Shown here: one piece after another, positions 1 through 6,274 of the stretch | How positions within the stretch are numbered: position 1 is the stretch's first letter | Layout of the letters: each line of letters begins with the position of its first letter | NCBI GenBank assembly: GCA_002317225.1 | Contig: DCIW01000136.1 | Coordinates: 1-11,019 of the forward strand | DNA from: Prevotellaceae bacterium UBA1716 | GTDB lineage: Bacteria; Bacteroidota; Bacteroidia; Bacteroidales; Bacteroidaceae | Direction: 5' to 3' | Length of the DNA stretch: 11,019 nucleotides | Position numbers and translations under genes: made by a program | The notes under the pieces: model-generated | What the model saw: the letters and a program-made list of their open reading frames with translations, nothing else | Database searches by the model: none | What the model was told of the DNA's origin: nothing

Positions 1-824
1 TCGATGATGTGGATGTTGGTCTCACTCTCACCCAACTCATAGATAAGTATAAAGGTCTACTCGTTGGCGACAAAGTGTACAAGAAGTTCGGCAATAAGTT
101 CCCAATTCTTGTAAAACTCATCGACTCTCGTCAAGACCTTTCAGTACAAGTTCATCCTGATGACAAACTCGCTATGGAACGCCATGGATGTGCAGGAAAA
201 ACAGAGATGTGGTATGTCATCAAAGCAGATATTGGTGCAAAGATTTATAGTGGACTTCGCAAGTCTATCACTCCTGACGATTATGAGAATCTTGTAAATG
301 AGAACGAAGAAACCAACTCTAAGTCTGATGACAACCCAATGGCTTCGGTTATCGCAACTCACGAAAGCCACGATGGTGACCTCTACTTCCTTCCAGCTGG
401 TCGACTTCATGCTATCGGTGCAGGCAATTTCCTTGCAGAAATCCAACAGACAAGCGATGTAACTTACCGAGTTTACGACTTTGGTCGCAAGGATGCACAT
501 GGCAAACCACGCGAACTACACGTAGAACAAGCAAAGGATGCAATCGACTATCGTGTATGGCCAGAATACCGTACTTCATACGACTCTACAAAACCAACTT
601 CACAGCTCATCAACTGTCCTTACTTCATCGTGCATAGAGTTGTGGTTCAGGTTGCTGCTCAGATTGACTTTGAGTGCGACTCGTTCGTTGTCGTTATGTG
701 TCTTTGGGGCGAAGCGAACATCAATGGAATCAAGATTCGCCAAGGTGAGACAGTACTTGTTCCCGCAAGTGAAAATGTGCTCTATATCTTCGGAAACGGA
801 ACATTCTTGACAGCTACGATGTAA
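1..824 (+). CDS. manA: Mannose-6-phosphate isomerase, type I (3' part, cut by window edge)
   Basis: This cytoplasmic, metal-dependent enzyme interconverts mannose-6-phosphate and fructose-6-phosphate. The reading frame is open to the left edge (codons from base 3), so the 5' end lies outside. Aligned with the complete paralogue at 994-2082, roughly the first 60 residues are missing; the GTG at 9 is not the likely real start. Visible motifs are the metal-site QVHPDD and EMWY segments and the LPAGRLHAIGAG segment with its conserved His, followed by SDVTYRVYDFGR. Compared with the paralogue it has about 11 extra residues between the EMWY and LPAG blocks (an Asn/Ser/Glu-rich loop, NEETNSKSDD). 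It also lacks about 25-30 residues at the C-terminus. Identity in the central block is about half by eye. The family call is firm; whether both copies isomerise the same substrate cannot be seen. Confidence 0.93.
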   Translation, partial: DDVDVGLTLTQLIDKYKGLLVGDKVYKKFGNKFPILVKLIDSRQDLSVQVHPDDKLAMERHGCAGKTEMWYVIKADIGAKIYSGLRKSITPDDYENLVNENEETNSKSDDNPMASVIATHESHDGDLYFLPAGRLHAIGAGNFLAEIQQTSDVTYRVYDFGRKDAHGKPRELHVEQAKDAIDYRVWPEYRTSYDSTKPTSQLINCPYFIVHRVVVQVAAQIDFECDSFVVVMCLWGEANINGIKIRQGETVLVPASENVLYIFGNGTFLTATM

Positions 825-830
825 GAGAAA

Positions 831-851
831 AGTGAAAAGTGAAGAGTGAAA
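831..851. repeat. Three tandem 7-bp units AGTGAAR
   Basis: Just after the first isomerase stop codon there are three head-to-tail 7-mers: AGTGAAA, AGTGAAG, AGTGAAA. The preceding GAGAAA looks like a decayed fourth unit. From memory, similar purine-rich GTGAA repeats occur between genes in many Bacteroidales genomes, but this was not checked here. No function is assigned. Confidence 0.5.
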
Positions 852-900
852 ATCTTGCAACCGTAACAGTACACAGATAGCAAATAATTGATAAAAGGCA

Positions 901-917
901 AAAAACTAATAGTTTTT
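901..917. promoter_or_regulatory. A/T-rich palindrome just upstream of the second isomerase promoter
   Basis: AAAAACT (901-907) and AGTTTTT (911-917) are perfect inverted repeats around a 3-base centre. The T run in the right arm could make it a weak bidirectional terminator for the upstream isomerase gene. Its position directly before the TTTG element at 922 also fits a regulator-binding site. The sequence does not decide between these. Confidence 0.35.
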
Positions 918-921
918 ACGC

Positions 922-948
922 TTTGTTAAATAATAATCGTTATCTTTG
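922..948 (+). promoter_or_regulatory. Bacteroidetes-type promoter for the second isomerase gene
   Basis: The -7 element TATCTTTG (941-948) matches the TAnnTTTG consensus exactly. A TTTG at 922-925 is the best candidate for the -33 element, but the 15-base spacer is shorter than the usual 19-21. Transcription would start near 952, leaving a 5' leader of about 40 bases before the ATG at 994. The -7 box is convincing; the -33 assignment is less so. Confidence 0.6.
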
Positions 949-993
949 TGCTGATAATATCAAAGTTGCAAACCTATCACTACATTTTCATAA

Positions 994-2082
994 ATGGAAT
1001 TATATCCACTTCTCTTCGAACCCAATCTTCACCCTATTGTATGGGGAGGCAAACGCCTTATCCCATACAAAGGACTACAAAACGACGAGATAATCAGCGA
1101 ACAACTTGCCAACGCACCAATAGGTGAGAGTTGGGAAGTAAGTGCCGTACCTTCGAGTACAAGCATCATCAGCAATGGTGAATTTGCGGGCAAACAACTC
1201 ACCGAAGTCATAGAACAATTCCCAGTTGAAATACTTGGTGAAGCAGTTGCAAAGAAGTATGACAACAAACTCCCACTCCTTGTCAAGTTTATCGATGCAG
1301 AGAAAGACCTCAGTATTCAGGTTCATCCTGATGATGATATGTCTCAGCGTGTTCATGGCAAGATGGGCAAGTCGGAGATGTGGTACATTATCGATGCAAA
1401 GCCAGGCAGTTATCTCTATGCAGGCTTTAAGGATAAAATCACCAAGCAAGAGTATCGCCAGATGGTGAATTACGGCACAATCTGCAATGCCCTTGCAAAG
1501 CACGAAGTGCACAAAGGTGATGTATTCTACCTTCCCGCAGGACGAGTTCACGCTATCTGCAGCGGCATTCTTCTTGCAGAGGTTCAGCAATCTTCCGATG
1601 TGACATACCGAATCTTCGACTATAATCGTCCTGGAATGGATGGCAAACCTCGCGAGTTGCATACGGAATTGGCTGCAGAGGCACTCGATTTCAATGTTCA
1701 AGAAGACTACCGAACCCACTATTCGGAAGATAACAATACTGCAAATCGAGTAATCAATTCACCGTTCTTTAGTGTACGTGTTACCGAACTCGACAAGCCT
1801 TTCCACCGCAATCTTATCAAGTACGATAGTTTTATCATAACTATGTGCATTGAAGGCACTTGTATGATAAAGATTCGTAATGAAGAGGCCAAATTAGGCG
1901 ATACGGGTGCAGAAATTATGCTTAAAGAAGGTAGCAGTTGCCTTATCCCAGCAAGTATAGCGGACTACGATGTCATCCCGTTCAGGGGAAAGAAAACACG
2001 TATTCTTGATGCTTTCATTGATAATAAGGATAGAAGCTTGGGAAGAAAGGTAACACGATTCCTCCACATTACAAAGAAATAA
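994..2082 (+). CDS. manA: Mannose-6-phosphate isomerase, type I, class resembling short Firmicutes/Bacteroidetes ManA
   Basis: A complete 362-residue cytoplasmic isomerase linking mannose-6-phosphate to fructose-6-phosphate, used for mannose catabolism or, in reverse, for GDP-mannose synthesis. The N-terminus LLFEPNLHPIVWGGKRL is typical of the family and supports the ATG at 994. Metal-site residues are visible as Gln109 and His111 in the IQVHPDD motif, Glu128 in SEMWY, and His186 in LPAGRVHAI. The conserved SDVTYRIFDYNR block (around residues 202-212) carries the probable catalytic arginine. A second beta-barrel region follows to the C-terminus. It has its own promoter (922-948) and lies 59 bases before the GH36 gene, on the same strand, so the two are probably co-transcribed. 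It is a diverged tandem paralogue of the upstream gene. Confidence 0.95.
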   Translation: MELYPLLFEPNLHPIVWGGKRLIPYKGLQNDEIISEQLANAPIGESWEVSAVPSSTSIISNGEFAGKQLTEVIEQFPVEILGEAVAKKYDNKLPLLVKFIDAEKDLSIQVHPDDDMSQRVHGKMGKSEMWYIIDAKPGSYLYAGFKDKITKQEYRQMVNYGTICNALAKHEVHKGDVFYLPAGRVHAICSGILLAEVQQSSDVTYRIFDYNRPGMDGKPRELHTELAAEALDFNVQEDYRTHYSEDNNTANRVINSPFFSVRVTELDKPFHRNLIKYDSFIITMCIEGTCMIKIRNEEAKLGDTGAEIMLKEGSSCLIPASIADYDVIPFRGKKTRILDAFIDNKDRSLGRKVTRFLHITKK

Positions 2083-2085
2083 GAG

Positions 2086-2102
2086 CCCCCACCCCCAGGG
2101 GG
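2086..2102 (+). other. Short C/G-run hairpin between the isomerase and GH36 genes
   Basis: CCCCC (2086-2090) can pair with GGGGG (2098-2102) across a 7-base loop that itself holds a C run. No T tract follows, so it is not a standard terminator. It may stabilise or mildly attenuate the dicistronic message, or be a small dispersed intergenic repeat. Confidence 0.3.
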
Positions 2103-2141
2103 GAGGAGTATTTATATAGTGAACAAACTAATTATTAACTA

Positions 2142-4376
2142 ATGAACAAATATCTAATCTTAACAGCATTCTCACTTCTTGGCATGTCAGCTTCTGCCGA
2201 GAAAGTAGAGATCTCAACTCCAAACAACACTCTTGTGCTTGATATTTGGAAAGGTGGCGAACCAAAGTTCGTTTACTATGGTGCAAAACTCAGCGCTGCT
2301 GAACTCGCCTCTCTTCCAGAACCAACCAATGCCAATTGGTCGCATCTTGAAGTGTACCCAGCATACGGAGCAACTCACACACAGTCTGAGACTGCCTTTG
2401 CCATGACTCATGCTGATGGCAATATGTCCACACAACTCCTTGTTACTGATTACAAGAAGACATCCGTAAGCGAAAAGGCACCAAACGGACAGACTCGCAA
2501 GGGTGAACTCCTTACCATCACTCTCAAGGACCCACTCTATCCATCCGTGGCACATCTTTATTATCAGACTTACGAAGATGTGGACATGATTGAGTGCTGG
2601 ACTGATTACAACAACGCAGAGAAGGCAACAGTAACTCTTACCCAGTTCTATTCATCTTGCATGCCTATCCGTCGTCAGAACGTATATGCCCACCACATGC
2701 ATGGTTCATGGGCATCGGAGGCTCAACTCACTACAGAAAAACTCAATAACGGTATTCTCGAAATCAAGAATAAGGATGGCCTTCGCAATGCAACTACCGA
2801 CCGAAGCGAAGTTATGTTCTCACTTGATGGTCCTGGTCAGGAAAATGCAGGAGATGTCATCGGCACTGCCCTACTCTATTCGGGCAACTACCGCATCACA
2901 GTAGATACAGACGATTCTGAGTTCCATTACTATTTCGCAGGTATCAACCCTGACAATTCTGAATATCATCTCAAGAAGGGCGAGACTTTCACTACTCCAC
3001 ACGTAGCTTACACATTCTCAAACGAAGGACTTTCCGGTGCTTCACGCAACTTCCACAAGTGGGGTCGCAAGTACCAACTCCGTCACGGAGATAAGGAGCG
3101 TGATATCCTTCTCAATTCATGGGAAGGTGTCTATTTCGATATCAACCACGAAGGTATGGACCAGATGATGCACGATATTGCTTCCATGGGTGGCGAACTC
3201 TTCGTTATGGACGATGGTTGGTTTGGTGAGAAGTATCGTCGTCTTACAGATAATGCTGCTCTTGGCGACTGGGTTGTCGACAAGAAGAAGCTCCCAGAAG
3301 GCATCGAGCGTCTTGTTTCTGACGCTAAGAAGAATGGTGTGAAGTTTGGTATATGGATTGAACCAGAAATGGCAAATACCACATCCGAGCTCTACGAGAA
3401 GCATCCAGACTGGATTATCAAGGCACCAGGTCGCGAACCAGTCCTTGGTCGTGGTGGCACACAAGTTGTGCTCGACCTCTCTAACCCTAAGGTACAGGAC
3501 TATGTATTCAAGATTGTGGACGATCTCCTCACTAAATATCCCGAGATTGCATACATCAAGTGGGATGCCAATGCTCCAATCATGAATCATGGCAGCCAGT
3601 ACCTCTCTATGGCAAACCAGAGTCACCTCAATATCGAATATCACCGTGGTCTTATCAAGGTTTGCGAACGTGTACGTGCCAAGTATCCAGATGTAGTTAT
3701 TCAGGACTGTGCTTCAGGTGGCGGTCGTGCCACTTGGGGACTTCTTCCTTACTTTGACGAGTTCTGGGTATCGGACAATACAGATGCTCTCCAACGTATC
3801 TATATGCAGTGGGGCACAAGTTATTTCTTCCCTGCAATCGCAATGGCAAGTCATATCTCTGCTGTTCCAAATCATGCAGTATATCGTACCACATCACTCA
3901 AACTTCGTTGTGATGTAGCCATGTCAGGTCGTCTCGGTATGGAAATCCAGCCAAAGAATATGACTGATGAGGAGAAAGCATTCTGTCGTCAGGCAATCAA
4001 CAATTACAAGATGATTCGCCCAGTCGTGCAGTTTGGCGACCTCTACCGTCTCCATTCACCATACGCAGGTGACAACCTCGCATCACTTATGTATGTAAGC
4101 GAAAATAAGTCGAAAGCTGTATTCTATTGGTTCAAACTCGAAACATTCAAGGACGAGCACTTCCCATGCATCAAGATGGCTGGTCTCGATCCAAACAAGT
4201 CATATAAGGTAAAGGAACTCAACCGTATAGACACAAATCCACTCCCAATCGAAGGCAAGTCGTTCACAGGAAAGTACCTTATGCAGAATGGACTTGAAGT
4301 GCCATACTCACATAGCGTACAGCACAGCAAACTCAACGACTGGTCGAGCCGAATTCTTTATCTTGAAGCAGAATAA
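2142..4376 (+). CDS. Secreted GH36 alpha-galactosidase
   Basis: A 744-residue retaining glycoside hydrolase expected to release terminal alpha-galactose from raffinose-type sugars, melibiose or galactomannan side chains. Residues 1-19 (ending SASA, then EKVE) form a signal peptide, so it acts in the periplasm or at the surface. An N-terminal beta-supersandwich region precedes the (beta/alpha)8 barrel. Barrel motifs are MDDGWFG (357-362, substrate-binding Asp pair), IWIEPEM, and IKWDAN with the nucleophile Asp475. Then come QDCASGGGR (521-529) and SDNTDA with the acid/base Asp545. The length is normal for bacterial GH36. The start is fixed by the signal peptide; no clear ribosome-binding site is seen. 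It follows the isomerase gene by 59 bases without a consensus promoter between. Some GH36 members act on alpha-GalNAc, so the exact sugar is less certain than the family. Confidence 0.95.
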   Translation: MNKYLILTAFSLLGMSASAEKVEISTPNNTLVLDIWKGGEPKFVYYGAKLSAAELASLPEPTNANWSHLEVYPAYGATHTQSETAFAMTHADGNMSTQLLVTDYKKTSVSEKAPNGQTRKGELLTITLKDPLYPSVAHLYYQTYEDVDMIECWTDYNNAEKATVTLTQFYSSCMPIRRQNVYAHHMHGSWASEAQLTTEKLNNGILEIKNKDGLRNATTDRSEVMFSLDGPGQENAGDVIGTALLYSGNYRITVDTDDSEFHYYFAGINPDNSEYHLKKGETFTTPHVAYTFSNEGLSGASRNFHKWGRKYQLRHGDKERDILLNSWEGVYFDINHEGMDQMMHDIASMGGELFVMDDGWFGEKYRRLTDNAALGDWVVDKKKLPEGIERLVSDAKKNGVKFGIWIEPEMANTTSELYEKHPDWIIKAPGREPVLGRGGTQVVLDLSNPKVQDYVFKIVDDLLTKYPEIAYIKWDANAPIMNHGSQYLSMANQSHLNIEYHRGLIKVCERVRAKYPDVVIQDCASGGGRATWGLLPYFDEFWVSDNTDALQRIYMQWGTSYFFPAIAMASHISAVPNHAVYRTTSLKLRCDVAMSGRLGMEIQPKNMTDEEKAFCRQAINNYKMIRPVVQFGDLYRLHSPYAGDNLASLMYVSENKSKAVFYWFKLETFKDEHFPCIKMAGLDPNKSYKVKELNRIDTNPLPIEGKSFTGKYLMQNGLEVPYSHSVQHSKLNDWSSRILYLEAE

Positions 4377-4389
4377 AGGTATCTTATAA

Positions 4390-4923
4390 CTAATCTTCTT
4401 CTGCCGCCCTCAAACTGAATTCGTCCTCACAGTTATACTTGAACTTCGCACCTTGATTCTCTAATTGAATTAGATTCAGGGTGCGAAGTAAACTTTTTAA
4501 AGTAGTCTCACGCACCTTTGGCTTCAGTTGGCATTCCCAAATCTCAATCGTATGCCATCCCTGCTCCTTCAGTTCGAGGATGGTCTTATGGTCGCGTTCT
4601 TTATTACGTCGAATCTTATTAAGCCAAAATTCTCGATTGGTATGAGGAATCTTACAACATTCCGAATTCTCAATTTCTTCCCCTTCCATCCTTAAACCTT
4701 GAACCTCAACACCATGCCCGTGCCAAAAGCATCCATTAACAAAAATACAAGTTCTCAGTCCCACCAACGTAATATCCGGAGTACCACTCAACACCTTTGC
4801 ATGAATCCTATACCGGTATCCATTACTGAACAGAAATCTACGCACAACCCACTCAGGCCGAGTGTTTTTCGACCTTATACTTGCCATACAATGATGGCGT
4901 TGTTTTGGTGTGAGTTTATCCAT
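4390..4923 (-). CDS. vsr: Very short patch repair (Vsr) mismatch endonuclease
   Basis: A 177-residue cytoplasmic nickase of the Vsr family. The family cuts 5' of the T in T:G mismatches left by deamination of 5-methylcytosine. The start at 4923 gives the family-typical MDKLTPKQRHHCM...SKNTRPE beginning. An upstream in-frame ATG at 5010 would place the promoter inside the gene, so it is rejected. Motifs are GTPDI with catalytic Asp50 (E. coli Asp51), FVNGCFWHGH (63-70) with catalytic His68, EFW-KI-N--RD (98-111) and IWEC (128-131). Probable zinc ligands are Cys65, His70 and Cys131. The fourth ligand of the E. coli enzyme (Cys73) is not in place; an insertion of about 15 residues follows and ends in Cys89-Cys90, which may substitute. 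A tail of ~40 residues follows the IWEC motif. No cytosine methyltransferase gene is present in the window. Confidence 0.93.
   Translation of the reverse strand: MDKLTPKQRHHCMASIRSKNTRPEWVVRRFLFSNGYRYRIHAKVLSGTPDITLVGLRTCIFVNGCFWHGHGVEVQGLRMEGEEIENSECCKIPHTNREFWLNKIRRNKERDHKTILELKEQGWHTIEIWECQLKPKVRETTLKSLLRTLNLIQLENQGAKFKYNCEDEFSLRAAEED
4443..4498 (+). terminator. Rho-independent terminator of the + strand operon, inside the antisense of vsr
   Basis: ACTTCGCACC (4443-4452) pairs perfectly with GGTGCGAAGT (4480-4489). The stem continues with TTGA/TCAG (one G-T wobble) and, after a small internal loop, TCTAAT/ATTAGA, with a 3-base apical loop at 4466-4468. On the + strand the hairpin is followed closely by TTTTT (4494-4498), as in an intrinsic terminator. 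It lies about 65 bases past the GH36 stop codon. The same bases encode residues ~145-161 of Vsr on the other strand. On that strand no T run follows, so it should not terminate vsr. Confidence 0.65.
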
Positions 4924-4931
4924 AATCGTAG

Positions 4932-4963
4932 CAAAGATATAAAGTTTTCTTGATTTAAACAAA
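4932..4963 (-). promoter_or_regulatory. Consensus Bacteroidetes promoter of vsr
   Basis: Read on the - strand, TTTG (4963-4960) is followed after 20 bases by TATCTTTG (4939-4932), an exact match to the Bacteroidetes -33/-7 consensus and spacing. The expected transcription start is about 4925-4928, only a few bases before the ATG at 4923. This both fixes the vsr start and implies a very short or absent 5' leader. Confidence 0.75.
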
Positions 4964-5003
4964 CTTTTCTGAAATAAAAAAAGTTTTAAATCGCAAAAAC
5001 ACC

Positions 5004-5116
5004 CCAACATTCTACCAAAAGCATTATAAGCAACTGAAAATCAATACATATACTTAGGTAGAATGTTGTCCCAACATTCTACCAACATTCTACCAACACT
5101 CTACCAACATCCTACC
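5004..5116. repeat. Cluster of 11-bp repeats AACATTCTACC, five direct and one inverted
   Basis: One copy sits at 5006-5016. An inverted copy, GGTAGAATGTTG, is at 5057-5068. Four head-to-tail copies follow with an 11-bp period from 5073 to 5116: AACATTCTACC twice, then AACACTCTACC and AACATCCTACC. The inverted copy and the first tandem copy form a perfect 12-bp stem with a 3-base loop (5069-5071). The inverted copy can equally pair with the copy at 5005-5016 across 40 bases. The 11-bp period is about one helical turn, which would put all units on one face of the DNA. The cluster starts about 40 bp upstream of the vsr -33 element. The function is unknown. Confidence 0.8.
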
Positions 5117-5158
5117 CCTCACCCTATCAACAATACATCATAGTATGTACAATAAAAC

Positions 5159-5214
5159 ACATACTGATGTATGGCGATGTCCGTAGTAACGGACAAGGTC
5201 ACACATCAGTATGT
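5159..5214 (-). terminator. Terminator of the S41-GH5-C14-Trx-C14 operon, nested hairpin
   Basis: The arms ACATACTGATGT (5159-5170) and ACATCAGTATGT (5203-5214) are perfectly complementary over 12 bp. They enclose an inner hairpin, GTCCG (5179-5183) with CGGAC (5190-5194). On the - strand the structure begins about 30 bases after the stop of the last gene. It is followed by GTGTTTTATTG, a T-rich tract. This fits an intrinsic terminator for the leftward operon. Confidence 0.7.
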
Positions 5215-5245
5215 TTAAGCCTTCACACTATAGGGAGTTTTCCGT

Positions 5246-6253
5246 TTACTTAACGGCCTTAACCTTGACATAACGTTGTCCGTTTTGGACATTATCACAG
5301 TCTTGGGTCTTCTTGCGTGCAAGACGTATAGTGTTATCCATAAGTGTTTCCCAACTAACTGGGTCGGTGTTATTGGCACTCACTTCCTTACGCAACTGGG
5401 AGATGAACGACTGAGTGAAGGCACTACCACCACCACCAAACGACCATGCATATTCACCAGGATTGGCTGCTGTTGCAAGTATCGAACCTTCGGAATTGAG
5501 AAGGAGGTCACGAATTCTCTTCTTGCTTACACGAGTGTTAGCACGACTGTAGAGTGTATTCTCATTACGAACCGGTGCATATTCGCCTATCTTCGAATTG
5601 CAGCAATCGGTAAGACAGATGGTAAGACGTGCCTTAAGAGCAACGAGTGCGTTGTAGATGTCGGTAGTGAGCACATAATGTCCGTCTGTATCATCGTATG
5701 GACCTATCATACAGATATTTGGATAGCGGTCCTTCTGGTTATCCCAACGGAAGCCATGTCCATTGAAACAGAAGAACACAATATCGTTCTTTGCTGGTTT
5801 GATGGCATGGATAGCATTGACAAGGTTACGCTTGTTATAAGCCGCATTACCCGTAATGTTATTGATACTGATTTCCATACCCATGCATTGTGCAATACCT
5901 TTCAACTCTTTGTTGAGGGCAAGATTGTCAAACTTATCTTCTTCACCGATAGTGTCATCGTTAGTATCGCTTAGAAGAATTACCCACATCTTACAAGGGA
6001 GTGTGTTATTGGTAGCTGTAGGACGTACGTTGACCTTTCCGCTATTACCACCTTGAACTATGGCCTTGCTGAGTACTTGGTCATCATCTTCTGCTTCACC
6101 ATAAAACTGCTGGTAGTCGGCTTCGCGATCAGCATTGGAGAAGGCAGCAAGAGTGTCTGTCTCAGTACCATAGAAGTTGTCTGTCTGTGCGAAAGTGCTT
6201 GTGCTGAAGAGCAAAGCACTAACGACTATAGCAATTGTCTTATTGATATTCAT
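5246..6253 (-). CDS. Exported caspase-like cysteine protease (peptidase C14), short form
   Basis: A 335-residue caspase/metacaspase-fold protease. Residues 1-22 form a signal peptide (IAIVVSALLFSTSTFA, then Gln23), so the protein is exported. Residues 23-85 are a polar, acidic linker; the caspase-fold domain starts at about residue 86 (CKMWVILLSDTND). The catalytic histidine is His166 in FNGHGFRWDNQ. The catalytic cysteine is most likely Cys218 in TDCCNSKIG, by analogy with metacaspase DxCHSG. Asp216 is placed as in metacaspases, which favour basic P1 residues, so Arg/Lys specificity is a reasonable inference. The late ATAANPGEYAWSFGGGGSAFT block is shared with the other C14 protein. No C-terminal sorting domain is visible. 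It is the last gene of the - strand set, 21 bases after the thioredoxin gene. Physiological substrate unknown. Confidence 0.85.
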   Translation of the reverse strand: MNINKTIAIVVSALLFSTSTFAQTDNFYGTETDTLAAFSNADREADYQQFYGEAEDDDQVLSKAIVQGGNSGKVNVRPTATNNTLPCKMWVILLSDTNDDTIGEEDKFDNLALNKELKGIAQCMGMEISINNITGNAAYNKRNLVNAIHAIKPAKNDIVFFCFNGHGFRWDNQKDRYPNICMIGPYDDTDGHYVLTTDIYNALVALKARLTICLTDCCNSKIGEYAPVRNENTLYSRANTRVSKKRIRDLLLNSEGSILATAANPGEYAWSFGGGGSAFTQSFISQLRKEVSANNTDPVSWETLMDNTIRLARKKTQDCDNVQNGQRYVKVKAVK

Positions 6254-6274
6254 CGTGTTATCTTTTATCGAACA

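Larger units (their letters stand above)
4924..5245. other. Non-coding gap between vsr and the C14 protease gene
   Basis: This 322-base stretch has no credible gene. It holds the vsr promoter (4932-4963), an A/T-rich segment (4940-4995), a cluster of 11-12 bp repeats (5004-5116), a small hairpin (TACAT 5134-5138 with ATGTA 5145-5149) and the terminator of the - strand operon (5159-5214). I see no tRNA, small RNA gene or CRISPR structure in it. Confidence 0.7.

Noticed and set aside
9..11. GTG at base 9 as a true start of the first isomerase
   Set aside because: The frame stays open to the window edge and alignment with the paralogue shows about 60 missing N-terminal residues.
1075..1719. Long - strand reading frame opposite the second isomerase gene
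   Set aside because: It is a shadow frame with low-quality, Cys/His-rich composition; the + strand frame is a clear ManA.
4924..5010. In-frame upstream ATG at 5010 that would lengthen Vsr by 29 residues
   Set aside because: The added residues are hydrophobic/basic with no family match. The consensus promoter lies inside this stretch, and the start at 4923 gives the normal family N-terminus.
5004..5116. Repeat cluster as a CRISPR array
   Set aside because: Units are 11 bp, mostly abutting without spacers, one unit is inverted and no cas genes are nearby.
5242..5256. CCGTT/AACGG hairpin over the stop codon of the short C14 gene
   Set aside because: Only 5 bp, not followed by a T run on the - strand; the stronger hairpin at 5159-5214 is the better terminator.
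5276..5974. Long + strand reading frame opposite the short C14 gene
   Set aside because: It is a shadow of the C14 gene: no family resemblance, while the - strand frame has signal peptide and catalytic motifs.
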